The notes under the pieces: generated by a model
Database searches by the model: none
The model's input: the letters and a program-made list of their open reading frames with translations, nothing else
Told to the model about the DNA's origin: nothing
Shown: piece by piece, positions 11,005 through 23,099 of the stretch
How positions within the stretch are numbered: the stretch's first letter is position 1
Layout: each line of letters opens with the position of its first letter
DNA from: Rattus norvegicus
Lineage: Eukaryota; Chordata; Mammalia; Rodentia; Muridae
Reading direction: 5' to 3'
DNA: 64,000 nt
Assembly (NCBI RefSeq): GCF_036323735.1
Contig: NC_086034.1
Coordinates: forward strand, 30,779,939-30,843,938
Translations under genes and position numbers: made by a program

Positions 11005-13975
11005 TTTAAGTTTCTCTTCATTTATTTTCTCTTCATTTGTGTTGGCTACTGTTTTCCAGTATCTTGCTTTTTCTGTGTTTAAGTGTGGGTCTTGAATTTC
11101 TGACCTTTCCAAGGCTTTTATTATGAAGGGGTATTGAATTATGTCAAAGGATTTCTCAGCAACTAAGGAGATGATCATGTAGTTATTTTCTTTGAGTTTG
11201 TTTATATACTGGATTATGTTGATGAATTTCCATATACTGAACCATCCCTACACCCCTGGGACGAAGCCTACTTATCATGATGGATGCTCGTTTTGATGTG
11301 TTCTTGGATTTGGTTTGTGAGAATTTTATTGAGTATTTTTGTATTGATATTTTTTAGGGAAATTGGTCTTAAGTTTCTTTGTAGGTTCTTTGTTTGGTTT
11401 AGGTATAAGCATAATTGTGTCTTCGAAGAGCAAAATGGGTATTGTTCCTTCTGTTTCTATTGTGTGCAATATTTTGAAGAGTATTGGTATTAGGTCTTCT
11501 TGGAAGGTCTGATAGAAGTCTGTACTAGACAAATCTAGTCCTGTTTGTTTGCTTGTTTGTTTGTTTGTGAGACTCTTTTAATGACTGTTTCTACTTCGTT
11601 TGGGGTTATAGAACTGTTTAGATGGTTTATCTAATCCTGAGTTAACTTTGATACCTGGTATCTGCCTAAAAATATTCGATTTCCTCCACATTTTCCAATT
11701 TTGTTGAGTATAGGACTTGTAGTAGGATCTGATGAATTTTGAATTTCCTCAGTTTCTCTTGTTGTGTCTTCCTTTTCATTTCTAATTCTGCTAATTCAGA
11801 TAATGTCTCTGTGTCCTCTGTTTAGTCTGGCTGAGGGTTTACCTATCTTGTTGATTTTCTCAAAGAATCAGCTCCTGGTTTTGTAGATCCTTTGTATAGT
11901 TCTTTTTGTTTTCCACTAAAATCTGGGAGTAGAGAAGGCTGCCCACTCTCTCCCTACCTATATAGTACTTGAAGTCCTAGCCAGAGCAATTAGACAATAA
12001 AAAGAGGTCAAATGGATACAAATTGAAAAGGAAGAAGTCAAAATATCACTATTTGCAGATGATATGATAATATACTTAAGTGACCCCAAATGTTCCACCA
12101 GAGAACTACTAATCCTCTTAAAAGACTTCAACAAAATGACTGAATATAAAATGACCTCAAAGAAATAAGTAGCCTTTCTGTACTCAAAGGATTAACAGGC
12201 TGAGAAAGAAATTAGGGAAACAACATCCTTCACAATAGCCATAAATAACATAAAATACCTTGGTGTGATTCTAACCAAGCAATGAAATATCTGTATGCCA
12301 ACTTTAAGTCTCTGAAGAAAGAAATTTAAGAAGATCTCAGAAGATTAAAAAGATCTCCCATGCTCATGGATTGGCAGGATTAATATAGTAAAATGGCCAT
12401 CTTGCCAAAAGCAATCTACAGATTCAATGCAATCTCCATCAAAATCTCAATTCTTCCTATAGTGAGAAAGAGCAATTTGCAAATTCATTTGGAATAGTGA
12501 AAAACCCAGGATAGAAAAAACTATTTCCAACAATAAAAGAACTTCTGGAGGAATTACCATTCCTGACCTCAACCTATATTTAGATAAAATCTGCATGGTA
12601 CTGGTTCAGAGATAGCCTGGTACATCAATGGAATAAAATTGAAGACCAAGTAATGAACCCACACAACTATGGTCACTTGATCTGTGACAAAGGAGGTAAA
12701 ACCATGGAATGGAAAAAAAAGACAGCATTTTCAACAAATGGTGCTGGTTCAACTGAAGGTCAGCATGTAGAAGAATGCAAATTGGCCTACTCTTATTTCC
12801 TGGTACAAAGCTCAAGTCCAAGTGGATCAAGGACCTCCACATAAAGTCAGAAGAAAAAGTTCAGAAGAGCCTCGAACACATGGGCATAGGGGAAAATTTC
12901 CTGAACACAGCACAAATTGCTTATGCTCTGAGATCAAGAATCAACAAATTGGACATCATAATATTGCAAAGACAATAAGGCAAAAGACACTGTCAATAGG
13001 ATAAAATGGCAACCAACAGATTGGGAAAAGATCTTTACCAATCCTACATTGAATAAAAGGCTAAAATATAATATATACAAAGAACTCAAGAATTTAGACT
13101 CTAGAGGACCAAATAATCCTATTAAAAATGGGGTACAGAGGTAAACAAAGAATTTTCAACTGAGGAATAAAGAATGGCTGAGAAGCAGCTAAAAAAAAAT
13201 TTCAGCAGACTTCGTCATCAGGGAAATACAAATCAAAACAACCCTGAGATTCTACCTCACACCAGTCAGAATGGCTAAGATCAAAAATTCAGGTGACAGC
13301 AGATGTTGGACTGGATGTGGAGAAACAGGAACACTCTTCCATTGTTGATAGGATTGCCAGCTGGTACAACTACTCTGGAAATCAGTGGAGGCAAGACTGA
13401 ATTAAAGGCCACCAGAGATTGCCCCACATGGGCATCCATCCCATCTGCAGCCACCAAACCCAGTCACTATTGCTGATGTCATTAAATACTTGGTGACAGG
13501 AGTCAAATATCGATATCTTCTGAGAGGCTCTGCCAGAGCTTTACTGATACAAATCAAGATGCTTGCATCTAAACTATCAGACTCAGTGTGGCCACCCCAT
13601 TGGAGGAGGTAGAGATGGAATGAATGAGCTGAAGGGGTTTGCAACCCCATAGTAAGAACAACATCAACCAACCAGACCCCCACATTTCCCTGAGGCTAAA
13701 ATCCAAAGATGGGGTGGGGGACTCATGGCTCCAGCTGAATATGTAGTCAAGTATGGCATTGTCTTGTATCAATAGGAGGAGAAGCCCTTGGTCCTGTGGA
13801 GGATCTTTTCCCCAGTGTAGGGGAATGCCAGGGTGCTTAGGTGAAAGTGAATGGGTGGGAGGGCGCCCCTCATAGAACCAGAAGGAGGGTGCTTGGGAGA
13901 GGTGGGGAACTGGAAAATGGGAAAATATTTGAAATGTAAATACATAAAATATCTAATAAAATGTAAAAAAAGAAA
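11005..13975 (+). mobile_element. L1 with 5' inversion (twin priming) and 14-bp TSD
   Basis: The duplicated target AAGAAACTACTTGT occurs at 10991-11004 and 13976-13989. Between them, 11005 to about 11912 is antisense L1 ORF2 (reverse transcriptase region), parallel to 45.95-46.84 kb of the large L1. From about 11913 the orientation flips to sense, starting at the position matching about 45.94 kb and running through the end of ORF2 and the 3'UTR to the A-rich tail at 13975. The two segments abut in L1 coordinates to within roughly ten bases. This is the structure expected of twin-primed reverse transcription. The sense part keeps an F-A-D-D-M-type RT motif near 12052-12066, but it is full of stops. 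Confidence 0.93.
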
Positions 13976-13989
13976 AAGAAACTACTTGT

Positions 13990-15049
13990 CGCTCAATACA
14001 TGAGGTTGGATGTCTTAGCTGGCCCTCATTATATGCTAGAGTTCCATAGCAGTAGACCCTGATGGCAGCGAAGACATGGGCTCTCCAGCAAGGCAAGAGA
14101 AAGCAGGCAAAACTCATAAGCATCCTTCTTCCATGCCCTTATGTATAATAGATGTATATTAAATATCTAGATTCAAAATGTATTCTACCTCAAAAATCCA
14201 AAGTAAAAGTAGATATTTCTACTTCAGTTAGAATCATAGCTGTGCTATTTTTAAATTTTTTGCTAATTCTGAATGTAGTCATATCAACAACTAAGAATCA
14301 CCATGACAAGTTTATCCCTTGTCCACAAGACACACAATTATATCTCCTTATGATCAATTTCTAAGTGAAATCCATAACCAGGTCATAGTAATTCCTAAAT
14401 AACAGTCCACATACAATCACAAACACATTGGATCTTTGACCGGGTCATAATTACACATAATATGCTATAACTATCCCTTTAATATCACAAATGCATTATA
14501 AATTTGGAATAGGTAGCAATGTTCCTCTAAGAACATTCTTTTAGCATCTCAAACATAAATTTGATTAATATTGATATTCACTTAATTGACTGAAGTACAC
14601 AATAAAGACATTTAGGAAAGGAAACACAAATATTGGTACAAAGACATTCTTAACAAAATGAGAGGAAACACTCACATTAATTATCCACCTCTTTTCTTCA
14701 ACTTGTCACATGCCTTTAGTTGTTATTACAATGACATTCTTCGACTATATATTCTGTATTTTCTTCACCATTGGTAAGAAACTCAGCAGATCTTGGTTAG
14801 CTCTTTTCCTGGAGGAGTGGCCAATATTATTTTCCTGATGTGTCTGTGCCCTTTGTCATCCCCTGTGGGGATTAGGGTGTTATAGTTTTCGCATTGACAT
14901 TAATCACAGGATACAGTAGCACCAACAAGTTCCTTAAAGGATCTCCTGTACTTGATACAAAACTTTCTTACATACATTGTAGAGAATTGGTCCAATTTCC
15001 CCATGGTAATATGAATCAATCATTGCTCTTAACATTCTTACTCCTTTCT
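13990..15049. other. Older flank, probable rodent repeat or ERV-internal sequence
   Basis: 13990-14125 ('ggatgtcttagctggccctc' and following) looks like the continuation of the repeat interrupted at 10990. 14130-15049 may be more of the ERV internal region that follows, on the minus strand. No readable protein supports this. Confidence 0.3.
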
Positions 15050-15900
15050 TAGCCTGTTGACTTTAGCACATCAGAATCCCAAAGTGAGTGATCAGGGGGG
15101 AATTCTTAGCTTTCAGTTTAGTGTAAAATTACTTGTAGCTTCTGTCAGCTCTCCTCCTTTGGGAACCAAAATCTTAAGCCATCAGAAATTAAAGTCAAAG
15201 AATAGGAAGCTAATGGGTCCTAATTTTACTAGGGGTAGTAGTGAGCAGAACTATTCTCTTTTCCTTTCTTTTCTTTTCTTTTTTCTTTCATTAGATATTT
15301 TATTTACATTTCTAATGTTATCCCCTTTCTCTTTTCTAACCATTGATTCCTGGACCCACAGATCCTGGCTATTGGAGAAACTGTACCATGTTTTAGACAC
15401 GGATTCAAGGTATATATCTTTTTCTGGATAATCCCACCAATCCTTCTAGGCAACACTGTAAATGCTTCTTTAAAAGGCCATCCCATCCTTTATCAGGCCA
15501 GCTGTTTCCAGATGATGGAGAACATGTTAAGACCAGTGTAATTCGTGATTATGTGTCTAGTGTCATACTTCTTTGACTGTGAAATGAATTCCTTGGTAAG
15601 AAGCATTACTGTATGGAATATCATAATGGTGGATAAGACATTTTATAAGTCCTTGGAGAAGCCTTATGTGTAGAAAATGCAAATCCATAACCAGAATAAA
15701 TATCTACTCCAGTAAGGACAAAGAATTGTCCTATTCTTGGAGTACTTGTCCAATGTAATCAACCTGCCACTAGGTTCCTGTCTGATCACCACAGGGAATT
15801 GTGCCATGTATGGGTCTAAGTGTTGGTCTCTGATCCTTCTACTGTATTCCAAGGTGTCAAAAATTACATTAAAAACTTTATAAAGTAGAAAATTCAAATT
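15050..15900 (-). pseudogene. Decayed class III ERV (ERVL/MaLR-like) integrase fragment
   Basis: On the minus strand several frames carry integrase-core motifs in order: VDYIG near 15755, GVDIYSGYGFAF near 15690, NASYQGIHFT near 15595, and AGLIK near 15495. In retroviral integrases these segments hold the D,D,E catalytic triad. Here the second aspartate position reads Tyr and the glutamate position reads Lys. Frameshifts and stops separate the motifs, and a small L1 tail interrupts the C-terminal side. The domain is therefore inactive. No LTRs, protease or RT could be placed with confidence. The class III assignment rests on the motif spelling. Confidence 0.65.
15262..15328 (-). mobile_element. 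Minimal L1 3' tail insertion in ERV
   Basis: T-rich sequence followed by 'attagatattttatttacat' and 'tctaatgttatccccttt' is the reverse complement of the last ~60 bp of a rodent L1. It interrupts the ERV fragment. Confidence 0.65.
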
Positions 15901-16879
15901 TGATATTCAAAGTTGAGACAACATATGCAGGTCAAATCCAAAGATATAAATTACAGTCCTCCAAATAGAGTTTGTGTTCATGTACCTGAAAACTCTGGAA
16001 AATTATCTGACTTAAAGTTCTACAGATTTGCCTGGAACTAAAAGATGTTTAACAGTTGACTTTAAAATAGTCAACAGGAAGAATAATGGCATTTTCACAA
16101 GCTTGTGCCAATAACACACTTAGAAAGATCAATGCTCAATATCATAAGATCATGTCAAGAAAACCTTAATTATTCTATATCAATGCATGTGCTTTAAAAT
16201 ATTTCATTATCATGTCATTTACATTATAGGTCTATAAATCCAAAATCAGTGTAATTCCAGTTTTCAACAGCATTCAGAGTGGTTAATGTGCGTTTAGTGT
16301 CTTGTGTTTGTAATTTGTACTAAGTGTTGAGTGAAGAGTAGAGTGTAAGGAAGATGGTCACTGGAAAGAGAAAAGGCAAGTATATATAGAAGCCCATTTG
16401 AGCTTATTATACATAAGTCCTTTTTAAAGTTTTCAATGGAATTGTGAGGTACATACAATGAACTGATACTATAATTTATTATGAAAATTAATCAAAATGT
16501 AAAAATGTTTTGTTTGTTCAAAATTTGATATTTTATTCTTTGGAATTCAAAAACCATTCTACATCCTTAGGTTTTAACAGTGTTTCATGAGTGAATACTG
16601 TCAGATCATACCCAGATCAAAGCCCCATCATTCAGCTATCTCTATGTTATTGATAGCAAAGTCAGAGTTCTTGAGTTAATAACTTAATATAATCTTCTTA
16701 GTCACACTTGTAGAGCTGTAATTTGTATTTTTTGAAGGCAACATTTTAAACATGAAAGAAAATTATTTAAAATAAAATACCCATTATTTTAAAAGTTTAC
16801 TTTTAATCTGTAAGGAAATTAAAACTCTTTATACACACCTTATCCCTCTAAATGATATTTTTCAATTAAGAATACTGAT
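15901..16879. other. Unassigned AT-rich sequence
   Basis: No recognised repeat or coding region. Confidence 0.4.
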
Positions 16880-16965
16880 ATTGATGCAGTGGATCAGTGG
16901 TAGAGGACAGACACAGAATGCAAAAGTCCTGGGTTCAGTCACATTACTAAAAGAAAGAAGCAGAG
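16880..16965 (+). mobile_element. Diverged ID/B4-type SINE
   Basis: 'gatgcagtggatcagtggta' followed by 'gaggacag' and 'ctgggttcagtcac' keeps the spacing of tRNA-derived A and B boxes, and an A-rich tail with 'aaaagaaaga' follows. It is a degraded, probably inert copy. Confidence 0.5.
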
Positions 16966-18189
16966 AAATTATTCTTATTTAGCACCTGATAATTTCAGCA
17001 CAAATTCTAGTGATAGATTGAATATTTTAAACTGTAAATGTTTGCTAATATTTCAGCACAGCTTGAGGTGTTTGTTATTTTCCTCAAATTAACCTTGCTA
17101 ATCAATTCCTATCATGGAACACATGATTTATGATTTCTCCTAAGTAAGTCTATCTTTCTCCTTTTGTTCCTGTATTGCATTTTACTAAGAATTTTCTACA
17201 GTGCTGTCCAGTTGCAACGACTTGCCTTAATTAGTGTTTACTTTACTGGAGATAGCATTCTTTGTTCACAGTTATTTGCTGTCAGAGCTTGTAATATATT
17301 ATTCTATAATTTTGTGACTTTTATGGTTGTTGATGCAAAGGCTGAGGTATTGTTGATATTTCTGCCTTTTAAAATATCATATATAATCTTTATTTCCTCT
17401 CTCCTTCTCCCATGTACATTCTGCAACATGCTCCTTCCCAACCAACTTCTTGCATTTTTTTGATAATCCACATAGTACAATTTTTGCTGTTCTTTTAGTA
17501 TATTGGTGAGGGGTGTTCTTTAGAAGCATGGGAAATCAAGCAGCCTCAGCCTCAACAAATGATGTTTGCTCTTCCCCAGTAACTATTCACTGGCAATAGA
17601 CCCTCAGTAAGGAGTGAAACATGAAGATCATTTTTTCCATCTATGAATGAGTTTGGATGACTTGATTTTGTTTAGGCCATGAGCAGCAGCTTACTACAAC
17701 TGCTATGAATTTATGGGTTTAATAACTATGTCATTTCAAACAGACATTATTTTACAGCATTCTTTGCTATCATTCAGCTTTCCATTCTTGCCACCTCCCT
17801 CTTTTTCAGTAATAGTTGAGGCACATGGTTTAATGGGATGATTGCTATACACTAACTATCATTCTGACTGGTAATTTTTTAAAAAAATAGTTATTTAGAC
17901 TAATGTACAGTGAGGTTATTATGCTTATCCACAGTTCCCAAATATTTCTCCTGTCTATCCTTAAGTTCTTTTCCATTATATCTCTTTCACTTGCTAAATG
18001 TTAGGTCAGGGTACAGGAGGATCTGACAAAGAATTACTTAATGAAAACTAGAGAGAAATTAAAATGTAAAAAACTAAGCCAACCATACCCTATAGGTGTA
18101 AATATTATTGGCACTCTGTAATTTTTGAAAGTGTGTCTTTTTTTGTATGAAATTCAAGTTATGGTTTACTGCCATTAGAATGTTGGAAC
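16966..18189. other. Mostly unassigned; unnamed rodent repeat at about 17540-17850
   Basis: 17540-17850 ('tgctatgaatttatgggt', 'acattattttacagcattct') shares word order with 20940-21180 ('ttcatgattgcaatgg', 'ttccagccttttct') and is likely an old interspersed repeat. I cannot name the family. The 99-codon frame at 17164-17463 is hydrophobic because of T-rich composition and shows no domain. Confidence 0.3.
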
Positions 18190-18375
18190 TAGAGAGATGA
18201 ATCAGTGGTTATGAGTGATTGTTGCTTTTGTGAAGAACCCAAGATCTTTTTATTTAAGACCTCCATGTCCTGGCTCCTAACTGTGTAACTCTAGCTCTGT
18301 GGGCTCTGACACCCTCTGGCTTTTGTAGCCACCAGCATGGACGTGGTACACACAAGTCATAAAAGCATGAGTGAC

Positions 18376-18378
<3 letters not shown>
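18190..18378 (+). mobile_element. B3 (B2-related) SINE
   Basis: Starts 'ggaactagagagatgaatca', then runs through 'agaacccaagatc' and 'ctctagctctgtgggctctg' to 'acgtggtacacaca'. This is the usual tRNA-derived B3 layout, ending in the (AC)n tract that follows. Confidence 0.75.

Positions 18379-18424
<46 letters not shown>
18379..18424 (+). repeat. (AC)23 microsatellite
   Basis: A pure AC run at the 3' end of the B3 SINE, a common place for rodent microsatellite growth. Confidence 0.98.
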
Positions 18425-18427
<3 letters not shown>

Positions 18428-18489
18428 AAAAAAACTTTAAAATAAGTTCAAATGTTTTTAATCATATAATTTTCTTAAAATTTCTGTTG

Positions 18490-18985
18490 TCTGGGAGGCT
18501 CTACACAGCAGCTGATTGAAATAGATGCAGATACCCACAGCCACATATTGGACAGTGATCAGGGACTATTATGGAAGATTTGGAGGAAGGATTGAAGATC
18601 TTGAAGGGAGTAAGAACTCCACAGGAAGACCAACATAGTCAACTACCCTTGACCATTGAGAGGTCTCAGAGACTGAACTACCAACAAAAAAGCATCCATG
18701 GCTGGACATAGGACCCCAGCACATATGTAATAGATGTGCAACTCAGTCTCTATGAGAGCTCCCCAACAACTGGAGTGAGGGTTGTCCTTAAAGCTCTTGC
18801 CTGACTGTGGAATCCATTTCTCAATATGGCTTCCTTGTCTGGCCTCAGTGGGAGAGGAGTTGCTGAATCCTTCAGAGACTTGATGAGCCAGGGAGGGTGG
18901 ATACTCAGGGGAGGCCCCATACTCACAGAAAAGGGAAGGGAGGATTTGTGAGGCACTTTATGAGGGGGAATGTTGTAAATTGTTT
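18490..18985 (+). mobile_element. Lx-type L1 3'UTR fragment
   Basis: 'gcagatacccacagccacat', 'tctcagagactgaactacca', 'ccccagcacatatgtaatag' and 'aacaactggagtgagggttg' appear in the same order as in the Lx 3'UTRs at 26.6 kb and 57.1 kb. It is truncated at both ends with no TSD seen. Confidence 0.8.
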
Positions 18986-19690
18986 TTCTCTCATATGGAT
19001 TTTAGATTTTTAGTATCATTTCTAAAGTTTGTATTTTTCATTCCACGATTTATAGTATTCTTCCTGTGTCTATTTGGAGATCTGTATGTGCCTTGTGTTT
19101 GAAATGTCGGTTTGAAAGCATGGCAACTACAGTCTAACTATAAAGAAGGTCATTAAGATGCATAGAGTTTGGACCTAGCTGAGATTTTTTTGTTTCCTTG
19201 TAGCTGTAGGCTGTTTTTATTCACCAGCTACTTTCAATAAAGTAATTTTCATTTCTAAAGAAACATTTTAGCTCAACTCATTACAGTTTGTTTCCCTTTA
19301 ATTTTAGCATTAGTTTCTATCTTAAGAAACTATTTCATTTAAAAGTTGTCACGAATAATACTATTATTTATGGCAACTATGTATGTTTTAGCAGTTTCAA
19401 TTCTGTGGTACTGTGGGTCAGGCTGTGATTTTCTAGTCTTGTGTGTACTGACTGTTCTTCACAATTCTAAACTGTAGTCCATTAAAATCATCCCCAGGAG
19501 TTTCATATTGCAAATCACAATTATGGAAATTGAGGGGAATTATGCTCACATTATTTCTGCTCTTGTTCACTAATTTAATTTTTCATATTCTTTTGGCAGT
19601 ACCAAATGCCAATTTATTATTTGTGAAATTATTTTAATAATAATTACTAAATAAAATGTGAAAATGATATAAATATGGCCATTCTTATGT
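18986..19690. other. Unassigned AT-rich sequence
   Basis: No recognised feature. Confidence 0.4.
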
Positions 19691-19696
19691 TTGGAA

Positions 19697-19917
19697 TGAG
19701 AGAGGGAGAGAGAGGGGAGGAGGAGGGAGAGAGAGAGAGGTGAAGGAGAGAGAAATAACTGAAATACTGACATGTCTAATATTCAGTTCACTGTTACAAT
19801 CTTCACCTGAATCCATTATTAGTAATTAATTGATAGATAAAACAGGAGGGGGTTCATAATGTATCAAAAAATTAGAAACATGTAAGTGAGAGAGAGAGGG
19901 AGTCACACACACATACA

Positions 19918-19974
<57 letters not shown>
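19697..19974 (+). repeat. GA-rich tracts including (AG)27
   Basis: 19697-19752 is interrupted GA/GGA repeat, 19886-19915 is mixed GA and CA, and 19921-19974 is a pure 54-bp AG run. Confidence 0.95.
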
Positions 19975-19976
<2 letters not shown>

Positions 19977-20205
19977 CAACAGCTAAGAACACATGCTGCT
20001 CTTACAGAGGATCCTAGGTTGATTCTAGGTACCCACACTAGGTAGTTCAAAACTGCTTGTGTTCCAGCTTGAGGGGAATCTATGAACCTCAGCTGACCTC
20101 CATGGGGACCCGTGTACATTTTCACATACACACAATGGGGTATGAAGAGGAAGAGCACCCAAGTGCAGTGTGTGCTGTAAGAGCAGTTCTCACAAACTTG
20201 CAAGA
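19975..20205 (+). mobile_element. B3 SINE
   Basis: 'gctcaacagctaagaacaca', 'tgctcttacagaggatccta', 'ctgacctccatggggacccg' and 'acacacaatggggtat' follow the B3 consensus order. The left end is fused to the (AG)n run. Confidence 0.7.
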
Positions 20206-20210
20206 TTACT

Positions 20211-20630
20211 CCATGATTCAGAAATTCATTTAGCTTTAGGCAGGCAAGGCAAAGGAAGTAAAAAGTACATGAAGATATTTTTGTAGTTGTCTAAAATTCT
20301 CTATTTCAAAGTGGTTTCATTTTTAACCAATAAAAGAAGTTTCTTAGAAAAAAATTTAAAAAATCATGCAAACATTGGATAGAGTTCTGTCAGGAAATTT
20401 TGTGCATAAGCTTTCTCTGCAAATGACTGCATGATTCTAGTGAAGGTTAACAGGCTGACATTCTATGACATAGGTAGAGTTTTGTTATTTTTAATTAATT
20501 AAATTTATCATTTGGTAAGTCCTTTTGTACATAGTGAATACTTATTACTCTCATTCAGCAATTGTCTTCATGGCCACCTCAAGTCCTCATCCTCCTTATA
20601 CATATCTTTCTCACATTCTTCTCTATTTTT

Positions 20631-20632
<2 letters not shown>
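20211..20632. other. Unassigned sequence
   Basis: AT-rich with nothing recognised. Confidence 0.4.

Positions 20633-20672
<40 letters not shown>
20633..20672 (+). repeat. (GT)20 microsatellite
   Basis: A pure GT run of 40 bp adjoining an antisense B3-like SINE. It produces the poly-Cys/Val stretches in two overlapping chance frames. Confidence 0.98.
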
Positions 20673-20674
<2 letters not shown>

Positions 20675-20675
<1 letters not shown>

Positions 20676-20835
20676 GTCTGCAGGTATATCTGTGTACCAT
20701 ATGTGTGTTTGATATTTTTGGAGGCTAGAAAATGAACAAGAATTATAGGTTAGTTTTAAGACAACATATTGGCATTGGAAGTAGACCCTGAGTTTTCTGA
20801 GAGAACAGAGAGTACTCTTAAATGCTGGGATATAT
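20675..20835 (-). mobile_element. Diverged B3/B2 SINE, antisense
   Basis: 'gtgtaccatatgtgtgtttg', 'ggaggctagaaaatg' and, at the far end, 'gagagtactcttaaatgctg' parallel the reverse complement of B3. A flanking (TG)n lies at its 3' end, as usual for this family. Confidence 0.5.
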
Positions 20836-22247
20836 TTATATTGTTTTATGATCTAGAAATTCAATCAGGTCCATGGGTTTGAAGCTATCCATTACAGCCA
20901 GGCAATCTCAATAGTGGACATAGAGCCAGCAATTATGACTTCCCTCTTCTATAATCTATGAATAGCCATTGGTCATCAGTAAGTATTAGGACCACCATGA
21001 GTGATGCCTACTCATGCATGGTTGTTGACAGGGACAGTCTTGTACAGTTCTACTTCCAGTAATTGCAGCTGTTGTCCGTTCATGATTGCAATGGATACTT
21101 CATGTGTAGACCATGGCGTTCCATAACTCTTACATCTGTCTTCCAGCCTTTTCTAAACTATTACTCCTTCCTCATTTGGCATAGTCCCATGAGCCTGACA
21201 AGGTACTGTAAATTCCTTGTTTGGCAACCAACCTTTTATAATGTATTCTCAGCATCTTCAAGATTCATGAGTTTCTGTAATCAATGCCATTTCATAGAAT
21301 TATTTAAACTTGAGATTAATTAACTGAATGATCCTAACACGTGCTAAATTTAAGGTTCCTTAGAAACCATTATGTATTTAAATCTCTTTTGAGATATTGA
21401 TCTCTTTATACAAATAAGACACGTCAAGTGAATAATTGTCTCACAGAGGCCTCATATTTTAAAGTAGAAAATATAATTATGTAGTTTTAAAAAGTGCTTT
21501 CCACTTCTTTAAAGAAAAGGTAAAGAAACGTTTGCAATAACAGAAAATTCATTAAATATAGATGACTAAATTACTTAATAAACATGCGGAGTCTTTCATA
21601 GAAAATACAAGTTTTAATGCAGATTTAACATGTGGTTAGAAATTCCCCTTGAACATAGGCATTGCAAAGAATCCACATTGCAAGGAACATGAGTGCAAAA
21701 ATACAGATCAAGATACAGGTATCATTTGAATTAAGAAAATATGGCACTCACATGCAGAAAGATACTTTATGAGTTTTAGTTTCTTATAAATACAATATTA
21801 TATCATATACATTATTATAAAGTACATGGTAGTGTTAAAATTTTCCATTATGACAGAAAGAAATATCATGGATATATCATACTCTTACCTATTTTCTTGT
21901 CCAAAACAAATATTATTTGTAATAATTTTCTTACTTGCTTAAAAATTTGAATCAAGAAGTGTGAAGACTTTGATTCCTAGCAAAGTTACTTCAGACTACA
22001 CCAGCAACTCAAATATGTTATTTCTCCTCATTCATATATGCTAGCAATGCTATGCTTTTATTGTTTCTATGATCTATGTTCTTTCTTTTTATGTTTTTAT
22101 ATCCAATGGTTTCATTTAAATAATAAAGTAAAATACACACCCAGGCCTTTTCAAGTTTTCTTAATTTAAAATAGCCATTTTCCTTTATGCACAGGGCAAC
22201 TTTCTGTGCTTTTATAAGCCCAAGAAATAAGGTCAAGAATGAATTCC
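20836..22247. other. Mostly unassigned; second copy of an unnamed repeat at about 20940-21180
   Basis: 20940-21180 resembles 17540-17850. The rest is AT-rich without recognisable content. The 86-codon frame at 21063-21323 lies in the repeat-like part and has no known domain. Confidence 0.3.
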
Positions 22248-22915
22248 TGTAGCTCCTTGGATCAAAAGGAGTTCAGCAAAACTTGAGAAAAAGGATGAGG
22301 AGGGTCCTCAGGGCCTCAACCTAATTTTATCTGACCAGAAGCAATTAGTCTAGGAGATGATATTGCTCTGACCTAAAGACTGAGGCAGTAAAAAAGTAGC
22401 TAGAGATCATCTATGCTTATAGTACTTATCAGTGTTCTGAAATGGAAGGTGAAAGGAGTCTTGTCATGGTGAGCAGGCTCTGGCAGGCCTTGGCCTTCTT
22501 TCTCATCCCCTCTGCTTTGCTACAAATAGATTAAATTCTTAAAGCTAATCATCAAGGTCTCCTTATCAAGGTCAGATTAACAAAGTATTAAGGTCCAGCA
22601 ATCAAAAATCCCCTTTACCTCACCTAATTAACATGCAAATTTAAAATCAAACACCGCATTCTAACAGTATCTCCCCTCTTTTTTTTTATAAACTGCCATT
22701 ATCTATGAGCCACCTCTCTTTCCTCTCTATGCAGAGGTAGTCCATTGTCCCACTTCTCTCTGCTCCCTCTCCCTTGTTCCCTTCCTCTTCTTCCTCTTCC
22801 TCTATCTTGTCTTCCCCCCTTATTCCTGCCCTCTGTCATTCTAAGGTAAATAAATCTCCTTTGTGCTGAGAAGTTGGTCTTGGGGATCCTAACCAATACT
22901 TTTCCTTTCAGTAGG
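22248..22915 (+). mobile_element. Probable ERV LTR (RMER-type), orientation favoured as plus
   Basis: An oligo-T run precedes TATAAA (about 22688), then a pyrimidine-rich leader with 'ctctatgcagaggtagtcca', AATAAA at about 22849 and 'tctcctttgtgctgagaagt'. That is a U3-R-U5-like order on the plus strand. The block begins near TGTAGCTCC at 22248. A competing minus-strand reading exists: 'gagggga' read antisense just before TGTTAGAATG at 22666 looks like a polypurine tract and LTR start. The promoter and poly-A signals favour plus. Borders are uncertain. Confidence 0.45.
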
Positions 22916-23099
22916 AGGCATTTATGGCATAGAATGTAAAATGTATATTCACTAGTGAAACCACTTGGATTGCTTTCAATATTGGGCATTGAATCTAAAA
23001 TATCATACCAGCTCTGCATGTGTTCTACTTCTGAGCTACATTGCTGTCTCCATTTTACTAATGGCTTTAATCTTTGAAGCAAAATCTTAAATCGTTTCT

